Origin: Actinophytocola xanthii
GTDB lineage: Bacteria; Actinomycetota; Actinomycetes; Mycobacteriales; Pseudonocardiaceae
Direction of reading: 5' to 3'
Assembly: GCF_001921205.1 (NCBI RefSeq)
Contig: NZ_MSIE01000015.1
Location: 1 to 64,000, forward strand
Length of the DNA stretch: 64,000 nt
Shown here: positions 17,677 to 26,177 of the stretch, piece after piece
Layout: every line of letters starts with the position of its first letter
Numbering within the stretch: position 1 is the stretch's first letter
The notes under the pieces: model-generated
Told to the model about the DNA's origin: nothing
Seen by the model: the letters and a program-made list of their open reading frames with translations, nothing else
Databases searched by the model: none
Translations under genes and position numbers: made by a program

Positions 17677-18049
17677 CGGAACCGGAGCTCCTTCCGCGGT
17701 CCGCGCGCAGGCCCGCGATGCCGAGCAGGGTGGCGAGGAGTGCGGCGCCGGTGTCGACGGTCGCCGACTTGGTCGGCTTCCCTTCGCGGTAGGCGAGCAG
17801 TCCGGCGGCGACGTCCAGCGTGTCGCAGGCGATACCCGCCTGGAACCACAGCCGCCGGGCCGTTCCCCGGCTCAGCAGCAGACCGCCGACGAAGGCCAGG
17901 TTGCGTGCGGCGAACAGGCGCACCAGGTACCTGCCCTCACCGTCGTCGGGGATACCGAACACCTTCGCGCCGAGGGCGGGCGCGAGGATGGCGCCGCCAC
18001 CCACGGTGCGCAGCGTGCTCAGCAGCAGGGCGGGAATGTTGTTGCTCAT
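17666..18049 (-). CDS. Small membrane protein, DUF4267-like
   Basis: This 127-residue protein from ATG 18049 has three or four hydrophobic helices with short charged loops (GGGAILAPALGAKVFGI near the N-terminus, LFAARNLAFVGGLLL in the middle, LLATLLGIAGL at the end). The pattern of an N-terminal GPxxxxxxFG-like segment and an RN pair in the second helix resembles DUF4267 proteins of unknown role. Its start overlaps the upstream gene's stop (ATGA at 18046-18049) and its stop overlaps the FMO start, so translation is likely coupled across three genes. Confidence 0.7.
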   Translation of the reverse strand: MSNNIPALLLSTLRTVGGGAILAPALGAKVFGIPDDGEGRYLVRLFAARNLAFVGGLLLSRGTARRLWFQAGIACDTLDVAAGLLAYREGKPTKSATVDTGAALLATLLGIAGLRADRGRSSGSDDD

Positions 18050-19179
18050 GATGCGAGAACCTCGATGTCGCGCTGATGGGTTGGGGTGGGTTCTGCCGCG
18101 AAGCCGGACTGGCGGACGATGACGCCTGCCGCGCGCAGCGTCGCCACGTCCGCACGAGGGTCCGCGGACTGCTCGGGGAACGAGAGACCCGGCGGCAGGT
18201 GGTGCCCGGCCAGCCCGAGTACGCGCTCGGCCGCGCAGACGGCGCCGACCGCGCTCAGGTGTGCCTGCCCGGCAGGGTCGAGGACGTCGACGCGCACCGT
18301 GCGCCCCGGACCCTCGGCGGTGACCGTGATGCCCGCGAAGTCGCCAGTGCCCGGCCGTTCCAGCAGTGCCGACCGGACGCGGTGCAGCACGGGCCGTGTG
18401 AGCGCGCGCAGGACCCCCGTTCGTTTCAGCCCGATCAGGGCGTACAGCGACGCGGGGTCCAGCAGCGCCAGCCGGGTCTCCACCGTCGGCACGCCGAGGG
18501 TGCGCGGCAGCGTGATCTGCTCCAGGGTGCCCACCAGCGCGGCCGGACGCTCGTTGCCGTCGGCGCACAGGACCCGTCGCACACCGGTCAGCGGGTGCGC
18601 GGCCTGCCGCCTGCCGCGGCGCATCGGGTAGTACGGCCAGGCGAGGCGCTGGCCGAAGCCCTTGGAGTCCGGTCCGACCTCGTCGTCCGACGATGCCAGC
18701 GCCGTGATGTCGAGCCGGGACACCTCGCCGTGCTCGCGCACGGCGGCGGCGGCCATCAGCGCGGCCACTCCCGCCATCCAGCTGCCGGAGAGCAGCACGG
18801 GTGCCGATGCCGACGCGCAGGTCACGGCGACCGCGGCGTCGAGCACGCTGGCGTGTCCGCCGCGGTTGATATCGGCGATGGGCAGACCCCGTGCCGCCGC
18901 GTCGGCGAGGAGGTGGTCGGCCGGATCGCTCGCCGCGGCCAGCACCGCGGTGGGGCGCACGGGAAGGGACGCGAGGGGATGCTCGGCACCGGTGTCGACG
19001 GCGGCCGTCGACGCGCCGATCGCCGCCGCGAGGGCGGCTCCCCGCTCCGGCGTGCGACCGCCGAGCACGATGCCGAGGTTCGGGTGGCGCTGCCGGAGCA
19101 TCCTGGCCACCTGCGTTCCGACCAGCCCGTAGCCGCCGACGATGAGCAGCGTCGGTGTCTTCCTCGTTTTACTGGACAT
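18046..19179 (-). CDS. Saccharopine dehydrogenase-like NAD(P)-binding oxidoreductase
   Basis: This 377-residue protein has a Rossmann fold at the N-terminus (LLIVGGYGLVGTQVARML, then GGRTPERGAAL) and an all-alpha/beta C-terminal half typical of saccharopine-dehydrogenase-like proteins. These include trans-acting enoyl reductases and many uncharacterised reductases. The cofactor is NAD(P)H; substrate unknown. It overlaps amine oxidase 1 by 11 nt at its start and the small membrane gene by 4 nt at its stop. A second, only distantly similar member of the family is at 26178-27239. Confidence 0.87.
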   Translation of the reverse strand: MSSKTRKTPTLLIVGGYGLVGTQVARMLRQRHPNLGIVLGGRTPERGAALAAAIGASTAAVDTGAEHPLASLPVRPTAVLAAASDPADHLLADAAARGLPIADINRGGHASVLDAAVAVTCASASAPVLLSGSWMAGVAALMAAAAVREHGEVSRLDITALASSDDEVGPDSKGFGQRLAWPYYPMRRGRRQAAHPLTGVRRVLCADGNERPAALVGTLEQITLPRTLGVPTVETRLALLDPASLYALIGLKRTGVLRALTRPVLHRVRSALLERPGTGDFAGITVTAEGPGRTVRVDVLDPAGQAHLSAVGAVCAAERVLGLAGHHLPPGLSFPEQSADPRADVATLRAAGVIVRQSGFAAEPTPTHQRDIEVLAS

Positions 19180-20587
19180 GACCCGTCAACTCCTCTGCCC
19201 GGCGCCCGGCCGGTCGCTCGCCCCGCTCGCGTGCGAGCAGCTCGCGCGCCGCCCTGCGCCCGGAGTCGATGGCACCGCCCATGGAGCCCAGCTGGTGGAC
19301 GCCGGTCTCGGTGCCGGCCCAGTGGATCCGGCCGATCGGCGCACGCAGTGCCGGGCCGTGGGCGGTGAGGGTGCCCGGCGTGGCGTACCCGTGGTAGCAG
19401 CCGCGGGTGAACTCCTCGTCCAGCCAGTTCTGCTCGACGAAGTCGACCACCTTCGCCGCCCGGGGTCCGAGACCCTTGGCGAGACCGTCGAGTACGGCGC
19501 TGCGGCGCTCGGCAGGCGACAGCAGGGTCAGGGTCCGTGCGGCCCGCCCGGTGACGAAGGCGGACAGCACGCCGGGGCTGCCGTCGGCAGGGGAGGTGTC
19601 GAACGCGACCCGGAAGGGGCCGTCGGTGCTGGTCACCTGGCCGCTGCGGCCGTCGGCGCGCCAGAACGGCTCGTCGTAGATCGCGAGGCACTTGATCGCC
19701 GAGCCCGCGGGCATCCGCTGCGTCAGCTGGTCGCGGAAGCCGGCCAGCGCCGGCGTGTAGGCGATCCGCCCGGCCAGGGTCACGGGGACGGCGACCACGA
19801 CGAACCGCGCCCGTGCGGTGAAGCCGGGACCGCTGACGACGACCGAGTCCGAGCGCTGCTCGATCCCGCGCACCACCGCACCGGTTCTGAGCTCGTCCGG
19901 CAACCGCGCCGCGAGCTTGTCCGCGACACTGTGCGCGCCGCCGTCGAACCGGTAGCGCTGGATGCCCTTGGTGACCTCCAGCAGGTAGCGGAACCCGCCG
20001 GACGCGTTCGCGTAGGTCAGCACGTGCAGCATGGACAGGTCGGCCGGCCCGGCGCAGTAGGCGGCCTCGACCGCCATGGTGAGGAACGCCCGTGCCGGTG
20101 CCGTGGCCACGTTGCGCCTGCACCAGGACCAGAACGTCTGGCTGTCCAGCTTCTCGGCGTCGGGAGCCGTCCAGGGCCGGTCCGGCGGGACACGTCGAGC
20201 GAGGCGTTCGATCTTCAGCACTGCCCGGCCGAAGTCGGGGAGGGCCACCGGACCGAGCCGCAGCGGGATCAGACCGCCGTAGGTGAACCGCTTCCCGTTG
20301 ACGAACGCCACCCGCTCGCCGTCGTCGTACGTCGAGAACCGCTCGACGCCGACCGACCGCGCGGTCTCCGCGATGAGGGTGCTCTTGTCGCCGAAGTACT
20401 CACCGCCGAGGTCGACGGCCTTGCCGTCGCCGAGTGCGTACCCCTTGAGCCGCCCGCCGACCCGCTCCCTGGCCTCCAGCAACCGCACCGTCCACCCGGC
20501 CTGCTTCAGCTCGCGGGTCGCGGTGAGCCCGGCGAGACCGGCGCCGATCACGATGGCGTCCGCCTCCATGCGCGGCTCGTCACTCAC
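19169..20587 (-). CDS. Flavin amine oxidase-family oxidoreductase (copy 1)
   Basis: This protein has 472 residues from GTG 20587, which follows GGAGG at 8 nt; ATG 20623 and the longer frame overlap the upstream gene and are less likely. The N-terminal FAD motif is AIVIGAGLAGLTATRELK with RVGGR; the C-terminal motif is GRIHWAGTETGVHQLGSMGGAI. It shares long stretches of pattern with copy 2 (13148-14548), including RRNVATAPARAFL against RRNIRTREGRLLM and GCYHGYATPGTLTAHGPAL against GCYHGYCPPGFYTEYGPAL. The two probably act on related substrates or successive steps, or as a heterodimer. Confidence 0.9.
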   Translation of the reverse strand: MSDEPRMEADAIVIGAGLAGLTATRELKQAGWTVRLLEARERVGGRLKGYALGDGKAVDLGGEYFGDKSTLIAETARSVGVERFSTYDDGERVAFVNGKRFTYGGLIPLRLGPVALPDFGRAVLKIERLARRVPPDRPWTAPDAEKLDSQTFWSWCRRNVATAPARAFLTMAVEAAYCAGPADLSMLHVLTYANASGGFRYLLEVTKGIQRYRFDGGAHSVADKLAARLPDELRTGAVVRGIEQRSDSVVVSGPGFTARARFVVVAVPVTLAGRIAYTPALAGFRDQLTQRMPAGSAIKCLAIYDEPFWRADGRSGQVTSTDGPFRVAFDTSPADGSPGVLSAFVTGRAARTLTLLSPAERRSAVLDGLAKGLGPRAAKVVDFVEQNWLDEEFTRGCYHGYATPGTLTAHGPALRAPIGRIHWAGTETGVHQLGSMGGAIDSGRRAARELLARERGERPAGRRAEELTGHVQ

Positions 20588-20609
20588 GTGACGCGCCTCC
20601 ACGGCCTGC

Positions 20610-22151
20610 TCAGCGGCTGCCATTCTGCACCGCCCCGGCTTCGGAAACGCTGCCGTTGACGGTCCCGACGGTCTCCACGGTGCTGCTGGTGTCACCGTCG
20701 GACTCTCTGGCATCGCCGGCGGGACCGGCGGGCGCGACGAGGTCCTCCGGCCTGCGCCGGTCCAGCGGCGCGGGTGTGACCTCCGGAGACTTGAGCGAGG
20801 GCCTGCGGTTGATCCACCGGCGGCGAGGCTCCCCGGCGAGCAGCGTGATGGCCTCCCGGACGAGCGGCAGCCGCTTGCTCTTCCCGGTCAGCAACCGCTT
20901 CCCGGTCGCCAGGCCGAGGTCGCGCAGGGGCAGGACGTCGTAGTAGTCCGTCCGGTGGCTGAACAGGTCGAGGAACCGGTCGAGTTCTCCTCGTGCCTGA
21001 AGTCGTTGCACGGCCTCGGGAACCATCGACGGGAAGGCACCCGCCTTGCCGACGTCGGCAGCGAGCCAGTAGTAGCTCTTGAACCTGTCGTCCCGCCAGG
21101 CACCCCACCGGCGAAGCTCCTCGTCCAGTTCGTCACCGGAGCCGTCGAGGCCCGTGATGATCGCCGGGGCGAGCGCCTCGACCTGGAGGAAGGCATCGCC
21201 GATGCCTCGGCCGATGGCGGGGTCCTTGAAGTGCCCCGAGTCGCCGACCAGCACCCAACCGGGACCGGAGGGCTGGCGGAAGTAGCCGTCGAACTTCCGG
21301 ATCCCGGAGATCTCCGTTGCGATCCGCGCGTCGGCGAGGGCCTCGGCCGTCGTGTCGCAGCTGCGCATGTGGGCGAGCAGCCCGAGATCGGTGTGGTGGC
21401 GGAAGTAGTCCTTCTCGTGTTGCTCGGGGGAGACCCCGACCAGGTAGAGCCCGTTGTCGGCCGGACCGGCCCACACCATCCGGTCGCCCCAGCGGTGGAA
21501 GACGAACATGTCGTCCGCCGCCGGGTCGGCGCCCTCGAAGAAGGTGAAGTAGTACGACCGCTCGCTGGGGTTCACGTTGTACTTGCGCGCACCGACCATG
21601 TAGCCGACGGTCGAGGACCGGCCGTCCGCGCCGACGACGAGCGGCGCGTGGAGCGTGGTGTCGGTGTTGCCCTTGCGGACGCGGACGCCGGACGCCCTGC
21701 CGCGGTCCCACAGCACCTCGACCACCTTGGTGCCCATGCGGACCTCGGCACCGGCCTCGGCGGCCGCGTCGGCGAGGATCGAGTCGAGCAGGTGCCTGCG
21801 GAGGAACGCCGCTCCGCCGACGTCGTCGAACCGCAGCGGCCACCTGGTGGTGATCCGCAGCTCGTTGAGTCGCAGGTCCACCTGCCGCATGAACCGCACA
21901 CCGGTCCTCGCCACCGGGTCGAGCACCCCGAGCCGCTTCAGGAACAGGAGTCCGTCCGCCTCCATCAGGTGCGAGGACAGGGTGGTCTTCGGGAAGGTCG
22001 CCTGCTCCACCACGACGACCTTGAGTCCCGCCCTGGACAGCAGCGTCGCGAGCGAGGCCCCGGCGCACCGGCCGCCGACGACAATCACGTCGTAGTCGGT
22101 GCTCGCACGCGTCCTCCCGGCCTTTCCGGTTGCCCGGTAACGTGTCGACAT
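20610..22151 (-). CDS. FAD-dependent monooxygenase/oxidoreductase (GGR/PHBH-like)
   Basis: This is a 513-residue single-domain FAD oxidoreductase. The dinucleotide motif is DVIVVGGRCAGASLATLL; the second FAD motif LVVGADGRSSTV and third motif WVLVGDSGHFKDPAIGRGIGDA are in the right order for group A flavin monooxygenases and geranylgeranyl-reductase/halogenase relatives. It lacks an obvious halogenase WxWxIP motif. A Pro/Thr/Ser-rich C-terminal tail of about 60 residues is unusual. ATG 22151 follows GGGCGGAG; a GTG at 22157 is the alternative. It probably hydroxylates, epoxidises or reduces the operon's intermediate. Confidence 0.88.
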   Translation of the reverse strand: MSTRYRATGKAGRTRASTDYDVIVVGGRCAGASLATLLSRAGLKVVVVEQATFPKTTLSSHLMEADGLLFLKRLGVLDPVARTGVRFMRQVDLRLNELRITTRWPLRFDDVGGAAFLRRHLLDSILADAAAEAGAEVRMGTKVVEVLWDRGRASGVRVRKGNTDTTLHAPLVVGADGRSSTVGYMVGARKYNVNPSERSYYFTFFEGADPAADDMFVFHRWGDRMVWAGPADNGLYLVGVSPEQHEKDYFRHHTDLGLLAHMRSCDTTAEALADARIATEISGIRKFDGYFRQPSGPGWVLVGDSGHFKDPAIGRGIGDAFLQVEALAPAIITGLDGSGDELDEELRRWGAWRDDRFKSYYWLAADVGKAGAFPSMVPEAVQRLQARGELDRFLDLFSHRTDYYDVLPLRDLGLATGKRLLTGKSKRLPLVREAITLLAGEPRRRWINRRPSLKSPEVTPAPLDRRRPEDLVAPAGPAGDARESDGDTSSTVETVGTVNGSVSEAGAVQNGSR

Positions 22152-22163
22152 CGCCACTCCGCC

Positions 22164-23510
22164 CTAGGCCTGGACCGGGGTCGAGAAGTCTTCCGTCTCG
22201 ACGTCCTGGAGCAGTCCGGCGTTGAACCGGCCGTAGGCGCCGAGGTCGAGCAGACCGTGGCCGCTGTAGTTGAAGACGATCGTCGCGTCACGACCGGTGC
22301 GCTTGCAGTCGTTGGCGATGTCGATGACCGCCCGGATGGCGTGTGCGCTCTCCGGCGCCGGCAGGTAGCCGTGGAGCTGCGCGAACGTCTTCGCCGCGGC
22401 GAAGACCTCCGTCTGCGGGAAGGCGCGGGCGTCGAGCAGGCCCTCGTGCCGGAGCAGACCCACCAGCGGGGCGCAGCCGTGGTAGCGCAGGCCGCCCGCG
22501 TGGATCGGCGGCGGCACGAAGTCGTGGCCGAGCGTGTAGGTGTAGGCGGCGGGCGCCTTGCCCTGGGCGTCGGCGAAGTCCAGCCGGTACTCGCCGTGGG
22601 TCAGCGTGGCGCACGCTTCCGGTTCGGCCGCGAGGATCGTGATGTCGGCGCCGTTGAGCTTGTCCTCGAGGAACGGGTTCGCGAAGCCGCCGAGGTTGGA
22701 GCCGCAGCCGACGGAGGCGACCAGGTAGTCGGGCGTCCGTCCGATGATGGCGAGTTGCTCGCGCAGCTCGAGACCGATCACCGTGTGGTGGAGCAGGCAG
22801 TGGTTGGAGAACGCGCCGACCGCGAGCCGGCTGCCCGGGTCGGCGTACACGCTCTCGATGGCCTCGCTGACGGCCGTCGCCTCGCTGCCGGGGTGGTCGG
22901 GGTCGGCGGCGAGCAGCCTCTGGCCGAAGTCGGTCGTGGTGCTCGGGCTGGGCCGGACCTCCGCGCCGTAGGTCTCGATCAGGTGGCGGCGGTAGGGCTT
23001 CTGGTGGTAGCTGGCCCGAATCATGTAGACGAGCAGGTCAAGGCCCATGAGCTTGCAGGCGAGGGCGAGGGCGCTGCCCCACTGGCCGGCGCCGGTGTCG
23101 GTCACCAGGCGGGTGTGACCGTCCCGCTTCGCGTAGTACGCCTGCGCGAGGGCCGAGTTGAGCTTGTGGCTCCCGCTGGGCGAGGTGCCCTCGTACTTGA
23201 AGTAGATCTGCGCGGGCGTGTCGAGCTCTCGCTCCAGCGCCAGCGCGCGGATCAAGGGGGTCGGGCGCCAGAGTTGGTACGCGTCCCGAACCGGCTCGGG
23301 AATGGAGATCCAGCGCTCGGTGGATCTTTCCTGTGCTGCCATCGCCGGAGTGAGTAATCGGTCCATGAACTCACGGGTGACCGGCTTTCCGGTGGAAGAG
23401 TCCACATATTCTTCGGGAAGCCTCGGCAGATCCGGGATGACGTTGTACCAACGGGTCGGAATCCGATCGACCGGGAGGTCGATGCGCTCCGAGATTCCTA
23501 TGTTCTTCAT
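22164..23510 (-). CDS. TrpB-like PLP-dependent enzyme
   Basis: This 448-residue fold-type II PLP enzyme of the TrpB2/TrpB-like group has the PLP Lys in SGSHKLNSALAQA and a phosphate loop in VGCGSNLGGFANP. The catalytic Glu region AAEPEACATLTHGEYRLDF and C-terminal IVFNYSGHGLLDLGAY complete the family pattern. The perfect RBS GGAGG lies 4 nt before ATG 23510; the frame is open further upstream but that sequence is a leader. No trpA or other trp genes are present, so it is probably a beta-replacement catalyst repurposed for the operon's product rather than tryptophan synthesis. Confidence 0.9.
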   Translation of the reverse strand: MKNIGISERIDLPVDRIPTRWYNVIPDLPRLPEEYVDSSTGKPVTREFMDRLLTPAMAAQERSTERWISIPEPVRDAYQLWRPTPLIRALALERELDTPAQIYFKYEGTSPSGSHKLNSALAQAYYAKRDGHTRLVTDTGAGQWGSALALACKLMGLDLLVYMIRASYHQKPYRRHLIETYGAEVRPSPSTTTDFGQRLLAADPDHPGSEATAVSEAIESVYADPGSRLAVGAFSNHCLLHHTVIGLELREQLAIIGRTPDYLVASVGCGSNLGGFANPFLEDKLNGADITILAAEPEACATLTHGEYRLDFADAQGKAPAAYTYTLGHDFVPPPIHAGGLRYHGCAPLVGLLRHEGLLDARAFPQTEVFAAAKTFAQLHGYLPAPESAHAIRAVIDIANDCKRTGRDATIVFNYSGHGLLDLGAYGRFNAGLLQDVETEDFSTPVQA

Positions 23511-23631
23511 TATTCCTCCAGAACCCGGTCGACGAGGCTGCCATCGTATGGCCGAGGTCGGGAACCGGGTCGGGATCGGGTTTTTTGGTGATCGAGGTTC
23601 GAGGCGTTCTCGAGGAGGTTCTGCTTGCCGT

Positions 23632-23656
23632 GACGACGGCACTACCGGCCGTCGTC
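23632..23656 (-). promoter_or_regulatory. Hairpin between the aldehyde dehydrogenase and TrpB-like genes
   Basis: GACGACGGC (23632-23640) and GCCGTCGTC (23648-23656) form a perfect 9-bp stem with a 7-nt loop, 5 nt after the aldehyde dehydrogenase stop on the minus strand. No U-tract follows, so it may be an attenuator or mRNA-stability element rather than a full terminator. The 150-nt gap here is the largest within the operon. Confidence 0.45.
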
Positions 23657-23660
23657 GACC

Positions 23661-25253
23661 TCAGCGTGTGACGAGCTCGTCGAGCGGTTGTGGGTCGCCG
23701 TTCCCCCACGAGATCCCCTGCACGTGGCTGGTGCGGAGGCCGACGAAGTTCATCTCCCCGTAGACGCCGCCGGTCTTCCCGGTGCCGCCGTGGGTGGACA
23801 GGTAGGAGGTGAAACCGATGTGCGAGTCGTTGATCTTCAGCATGCCGCCCTTCCGCAGCGAGGCGGCCACCTCGTCGGCGATCTCGCGGGAGCCCGTCCA
23901 CAACGAGTTACGCAGGCCGTACTCGTTGTCGTCGAGGAACTCGACGACCGCGTCCAGCAGGTCGGCATCGTCGGCCGGATCGCCCTCGCCGGGCACCACG
24001 ACCGGCAGCAGCGGGAAGAAGGTCTCCTCGCGGACGGCCGACAGGCGTCGCGAGTCGGCGAGCCCATCGACACGGATCACCGTCGGCTGGAGGAACACGC
24101 CGTCGGCGGCCTCCTCGCCATGCACGTCGACCCGCCGGCCGCCACACAGCACGGCCGCGCCCGCCGCGCGCGCCTGGGACAGGAAGTCGAAGTACTTGTC
24201 CGTCTTCAACACCGGCGACAGCAGGGTCGTCTCGTCCTCGGGGAACCCCGGTCGCAGCGCCTCGACCAGCGGGATCAGGGTTGCCAGGAACTCGTCGGCC
24301 ACCGCGGGGTGCACCACGGCGTACTTCGGGACCATGCAGATCTGGCTCGATCCGTAGAAGCTCTCGATCAACGCGCGCGCCGCGGCGTCGAGGTCGGCGT
24401 CGCGCCACACCACGAACCCGTCGTTGCCCGCCAGCTCGAGGATCGGCTTCTTGCCCCGCCGCACGCACTCCTCGCCGAGCCGCAGGCCGGCGACGCTGTC
24501 ACCGAAGAAGAACACGTCGTCGACATCGGGATCGTCCAACCAGCCCTCGAGCACCTCGTTGGCGCCGGCGGAGATGACGTTGACGGTGCCCGCTGGGGCG
24601 CCGTACTGCTCGAGCACCGGCACGACGATCTCGCGGTAGAACCAGGCCACGCTCAACGGCGACGACCTCGGCGCCTTGACGACGAGCGTGTTCCCGGCGA
24701 GCAGCGCGAGGATGCCCAGTCCTCCGTTGGACCCGGCGGCGTTCTGCGGCGGGTTGATGCAGACGACGCCGTCCGGCTTACGGACCAGTTCGACCGTGCG
24801 GCCCTGGAAGTCGTAGGTCTGGTGCAGTTGGGTGCCGTACCACTCGATCGTCGCCGGGTCGCAGCCGCGCAGCACCCCGCTGATCTCCCAGCGGGCGAGC
24901 CGGCGGGGGTGACCTTCCGCGACCAGCAGCTCCTCGAACTCCTCGACGCGCGAGAGCACCGCGTTGTGGATGTCGTTCAGCATCTTGGCCCGCACGGCGA
25001 GCGGGGTGCGCCCGAACTCGCGGCTGGCGGCGCGGGCCGCCCGCACCGCGTCCCTGCCGTGCTCGGCATTGCAGCGGGCGACCCTTCCGACGACGTCATC
25101 GGGAATTTCGCCCTCGTGCTTGCCGAGTTCGAGCTGCCGTTTCATCCGGAAGGTTCCTCGACCGTCGCGGAGATACGCCGACGCTTTCACGACGTACGTC
25201 CAACCCACCCCCTCGACGTCCTTGCCGTTGATATAGGCCGAGTAACTGAGCAC
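23661..25253 (-). CDS. Aldehyde dehydrogenase-superfamily protein
   Basis: This 530-residue ALDH-fold protein has an N-terminal AYINGKD segment and NAD-binding features NPPQNAAGSNGG and VKAPRSSPLS. The general base Glu is in ILELAGNDGFVV and the catalytic Cys in SSQICMVPK, spaced as in active ALDHs. The C-terminus is SHVQGISWGN. The N-terminal region is longer than in ordinary ALDHs and includes a GHPRRLARWE segment, so it may be an acyl-CoA-type or specialised enzyme. It is the first gene of the minus-strand operon, divergent from the esterase at 25360. Confidence 0.88.
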   Translation of the reverse strand: MLSYSAYINGKDVEGVGWTYVVKASAYLRDGRGTFRMKRQLELGKHEGEIPDDVVGRVARCNAEHGRDAVRAARAASREFGRTPLAVRAKMLNDIHNAVLSRVEEFEELLVAEGHPRRLARWEISGVLRGCDPATIEWYGTQLHQTYDFQGRTVELVRKPDGVVCINPPQNAAGSNGGLGILALLAGNTLVVKAPRSSPLSVAWFYREIVVPVLEQYGAPAGTVNVISAGANEVLEGWLDDPDVDDVFFFGDSVAGLRLGEECVRRGKKPILELAGNDGFVVWRDADLDAAARALIESFYGSSQICMVPKYAVVHPAVADEFLATLIPLVEALRPGFPEDETTLLSPVLKTDKYFDFLSQARAAGAAVLCGGRRVDVHGEEAADGVFLQPTVIRVDGLADSRRLSAVREETFFPLLPVVVPGEGDPADDADLLDAVVEFLDDNEYGLRNSLWTGSREIADEVAASLRKGGMLKINDSHIGFTSYLSTHGGTGKTGGVYGEMNFVGLRTSHVQGISWGNGDPQPLDELVTR

Positions 25254-25359
25254 GACAAGCCTCCGATGGGACGAAAAGAAGGGTTTGGTGAGAAGAATTC
25301 CCGGTAGCGTACGCTAACATGGACCATGAGTCCAGACACCGATCTACCCGGGGAGCATC
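25254..25359. promoter_or_regulatory. Divergent promoter region with a perfect 12-bp palindrome
   Basis: TAGCGTACGCTA at 25305-25316 is a perfect uninterrupted palindrome between the divergent aldehyde dehydrogenase operon and the esterase gene, about 44 nt from the esterase ATG. This form and position fit a TetR-type operator controlling both transcripts. No adjacent TetR gene is present, so the binding protein would be encoded elsewhere. Confidence 0.6.
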
Positions 25360-26145
25360 ATGCCGGAACACGTGCTCGAGCCGTACTCAAGAATTGCTCG
25401 CGCTGAATTTACTGGTGGTCAGAAAATTGGTTGTCTGCTCAGTCACGGCTTCACGTCGAGCCCGGCCAGCATGCGGCCGATGGGGGAGGCGCTCGCCGAG
25501 CGGGGGTACGCGGTCGAGGTGCCCAGGCTTCCCGGCCACGGCACCACGTGGCAGGAGCTGAACCGGACCACCTGGGCCGACTGGTACGGCGAGGTCAACC
25601 GCGCGTTCGACAAGCTCGAGCGCACCTGCGACCACGTGTTCGTCGGCGGTCACTCCTTCGGCGGCGGGATGTCCCTGCAACTGGCCGCGGAACGTCCGGA
25701 CCGGGTGGCCGGCGTGATCCTGGTGAACCCGTCGGTCATGAACGCGCGCAAGGACGCGATCGCGGTCGCGGTGCTGAAGTACGTCGCCTCGTCGGTTCCC
25801 GGCATGGTCAACGACATCAAGAAGCCGGGCGCGGAGGACTGGCTCTACCCCCGGATCCCGTTGCGCGCCACGGCTTCGCTGATGGCCGGGCGGTCGCGGG
25901 TGCGGTCCTACCTGCCGAGGGTCACGGCTCCGGTCATCTTCTTCCGGTCCGTCGAGGACCACCTGGTGGACCCGCAGTCGGCCCGCGCCATCCTCACCCT
26001 GGTGTCCTCCGAGGAGATCATCGAGCGGCGGCTGGAGAACAGCTACCACTTCGCGACGCTGGACAACGACGCCAAGCAGATCTTCGAGGAGAGCATCGCC
26101 TTCGTGGACCGGATCGTGGCCGATCGCGCAACAGCAGGCTCGTGA
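25360..26145 (+). CDS. Alpha/beta hydrolase, carboxylesterase/monoacylglycerol lipase type
   Basis: This 261-residue serine hydrolase has the oxyanion segment LLSHGFTSSP, nucleophile elbow VGGHSFGGGM, acid Asp in RSVEDHLVDP and catalytic His in ENSYHFATLDND: a complete triad in Est30/monoacylglycerol-lipase order. There is no signal peptide, so it is probably cytoplasmic. It starts at ATG 25360 after GGGGAG. Divergent transcription from a shared palindromic promoter links it to the minus-strand operon; it may release or trim an ester or thioester intermediate (inference). Confidence 0.9.
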   Translation: MPEHVLEPYSRIARAEFTGGQKIGCLLSHGFTSSPASMRPMGEALAERGYAVEVPRLPGHGTTWQELNRTTWADWYGEVNRAFDKLERTCDHVFVGGHSFGGGMSLQLAAERPDRVAGVILVNPSVMNARKDAIAVAVLKYVASSVPGMVNDIKKPGAEDWLYPRIPLRATASLMAGRSRVRSYLPRVTAPVIFFRSVEDHLVDPQSARAILTLVSSEEIIERRLENSYHFATLDNDAKQIFEESIAFVDRIVADRATAGS

Positions 26146-26177
26146 CGCGCTCGCTCCGGCCTCGTCCGGTCCGTCGT

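Noticed and set aside
20955-23357. 800-codon plus-strand open frame opposite the FAD monooxygenase and TrpB-like genes
   Set aside because: It is antisense to two well-supported enzymes, has Arg/Gly/Val-rich low-information sequence with no motif, and arises from GC-biased third positions.
22164-25253. Aldehyde dehydrogenase and TrpB-like genes as primary amino-acid metabolism
   Set aside because: No other amino-acid biosynthesis genes are nearby, and both are transcribed with the oxidoreductase operon, so a specialised role is more likely.
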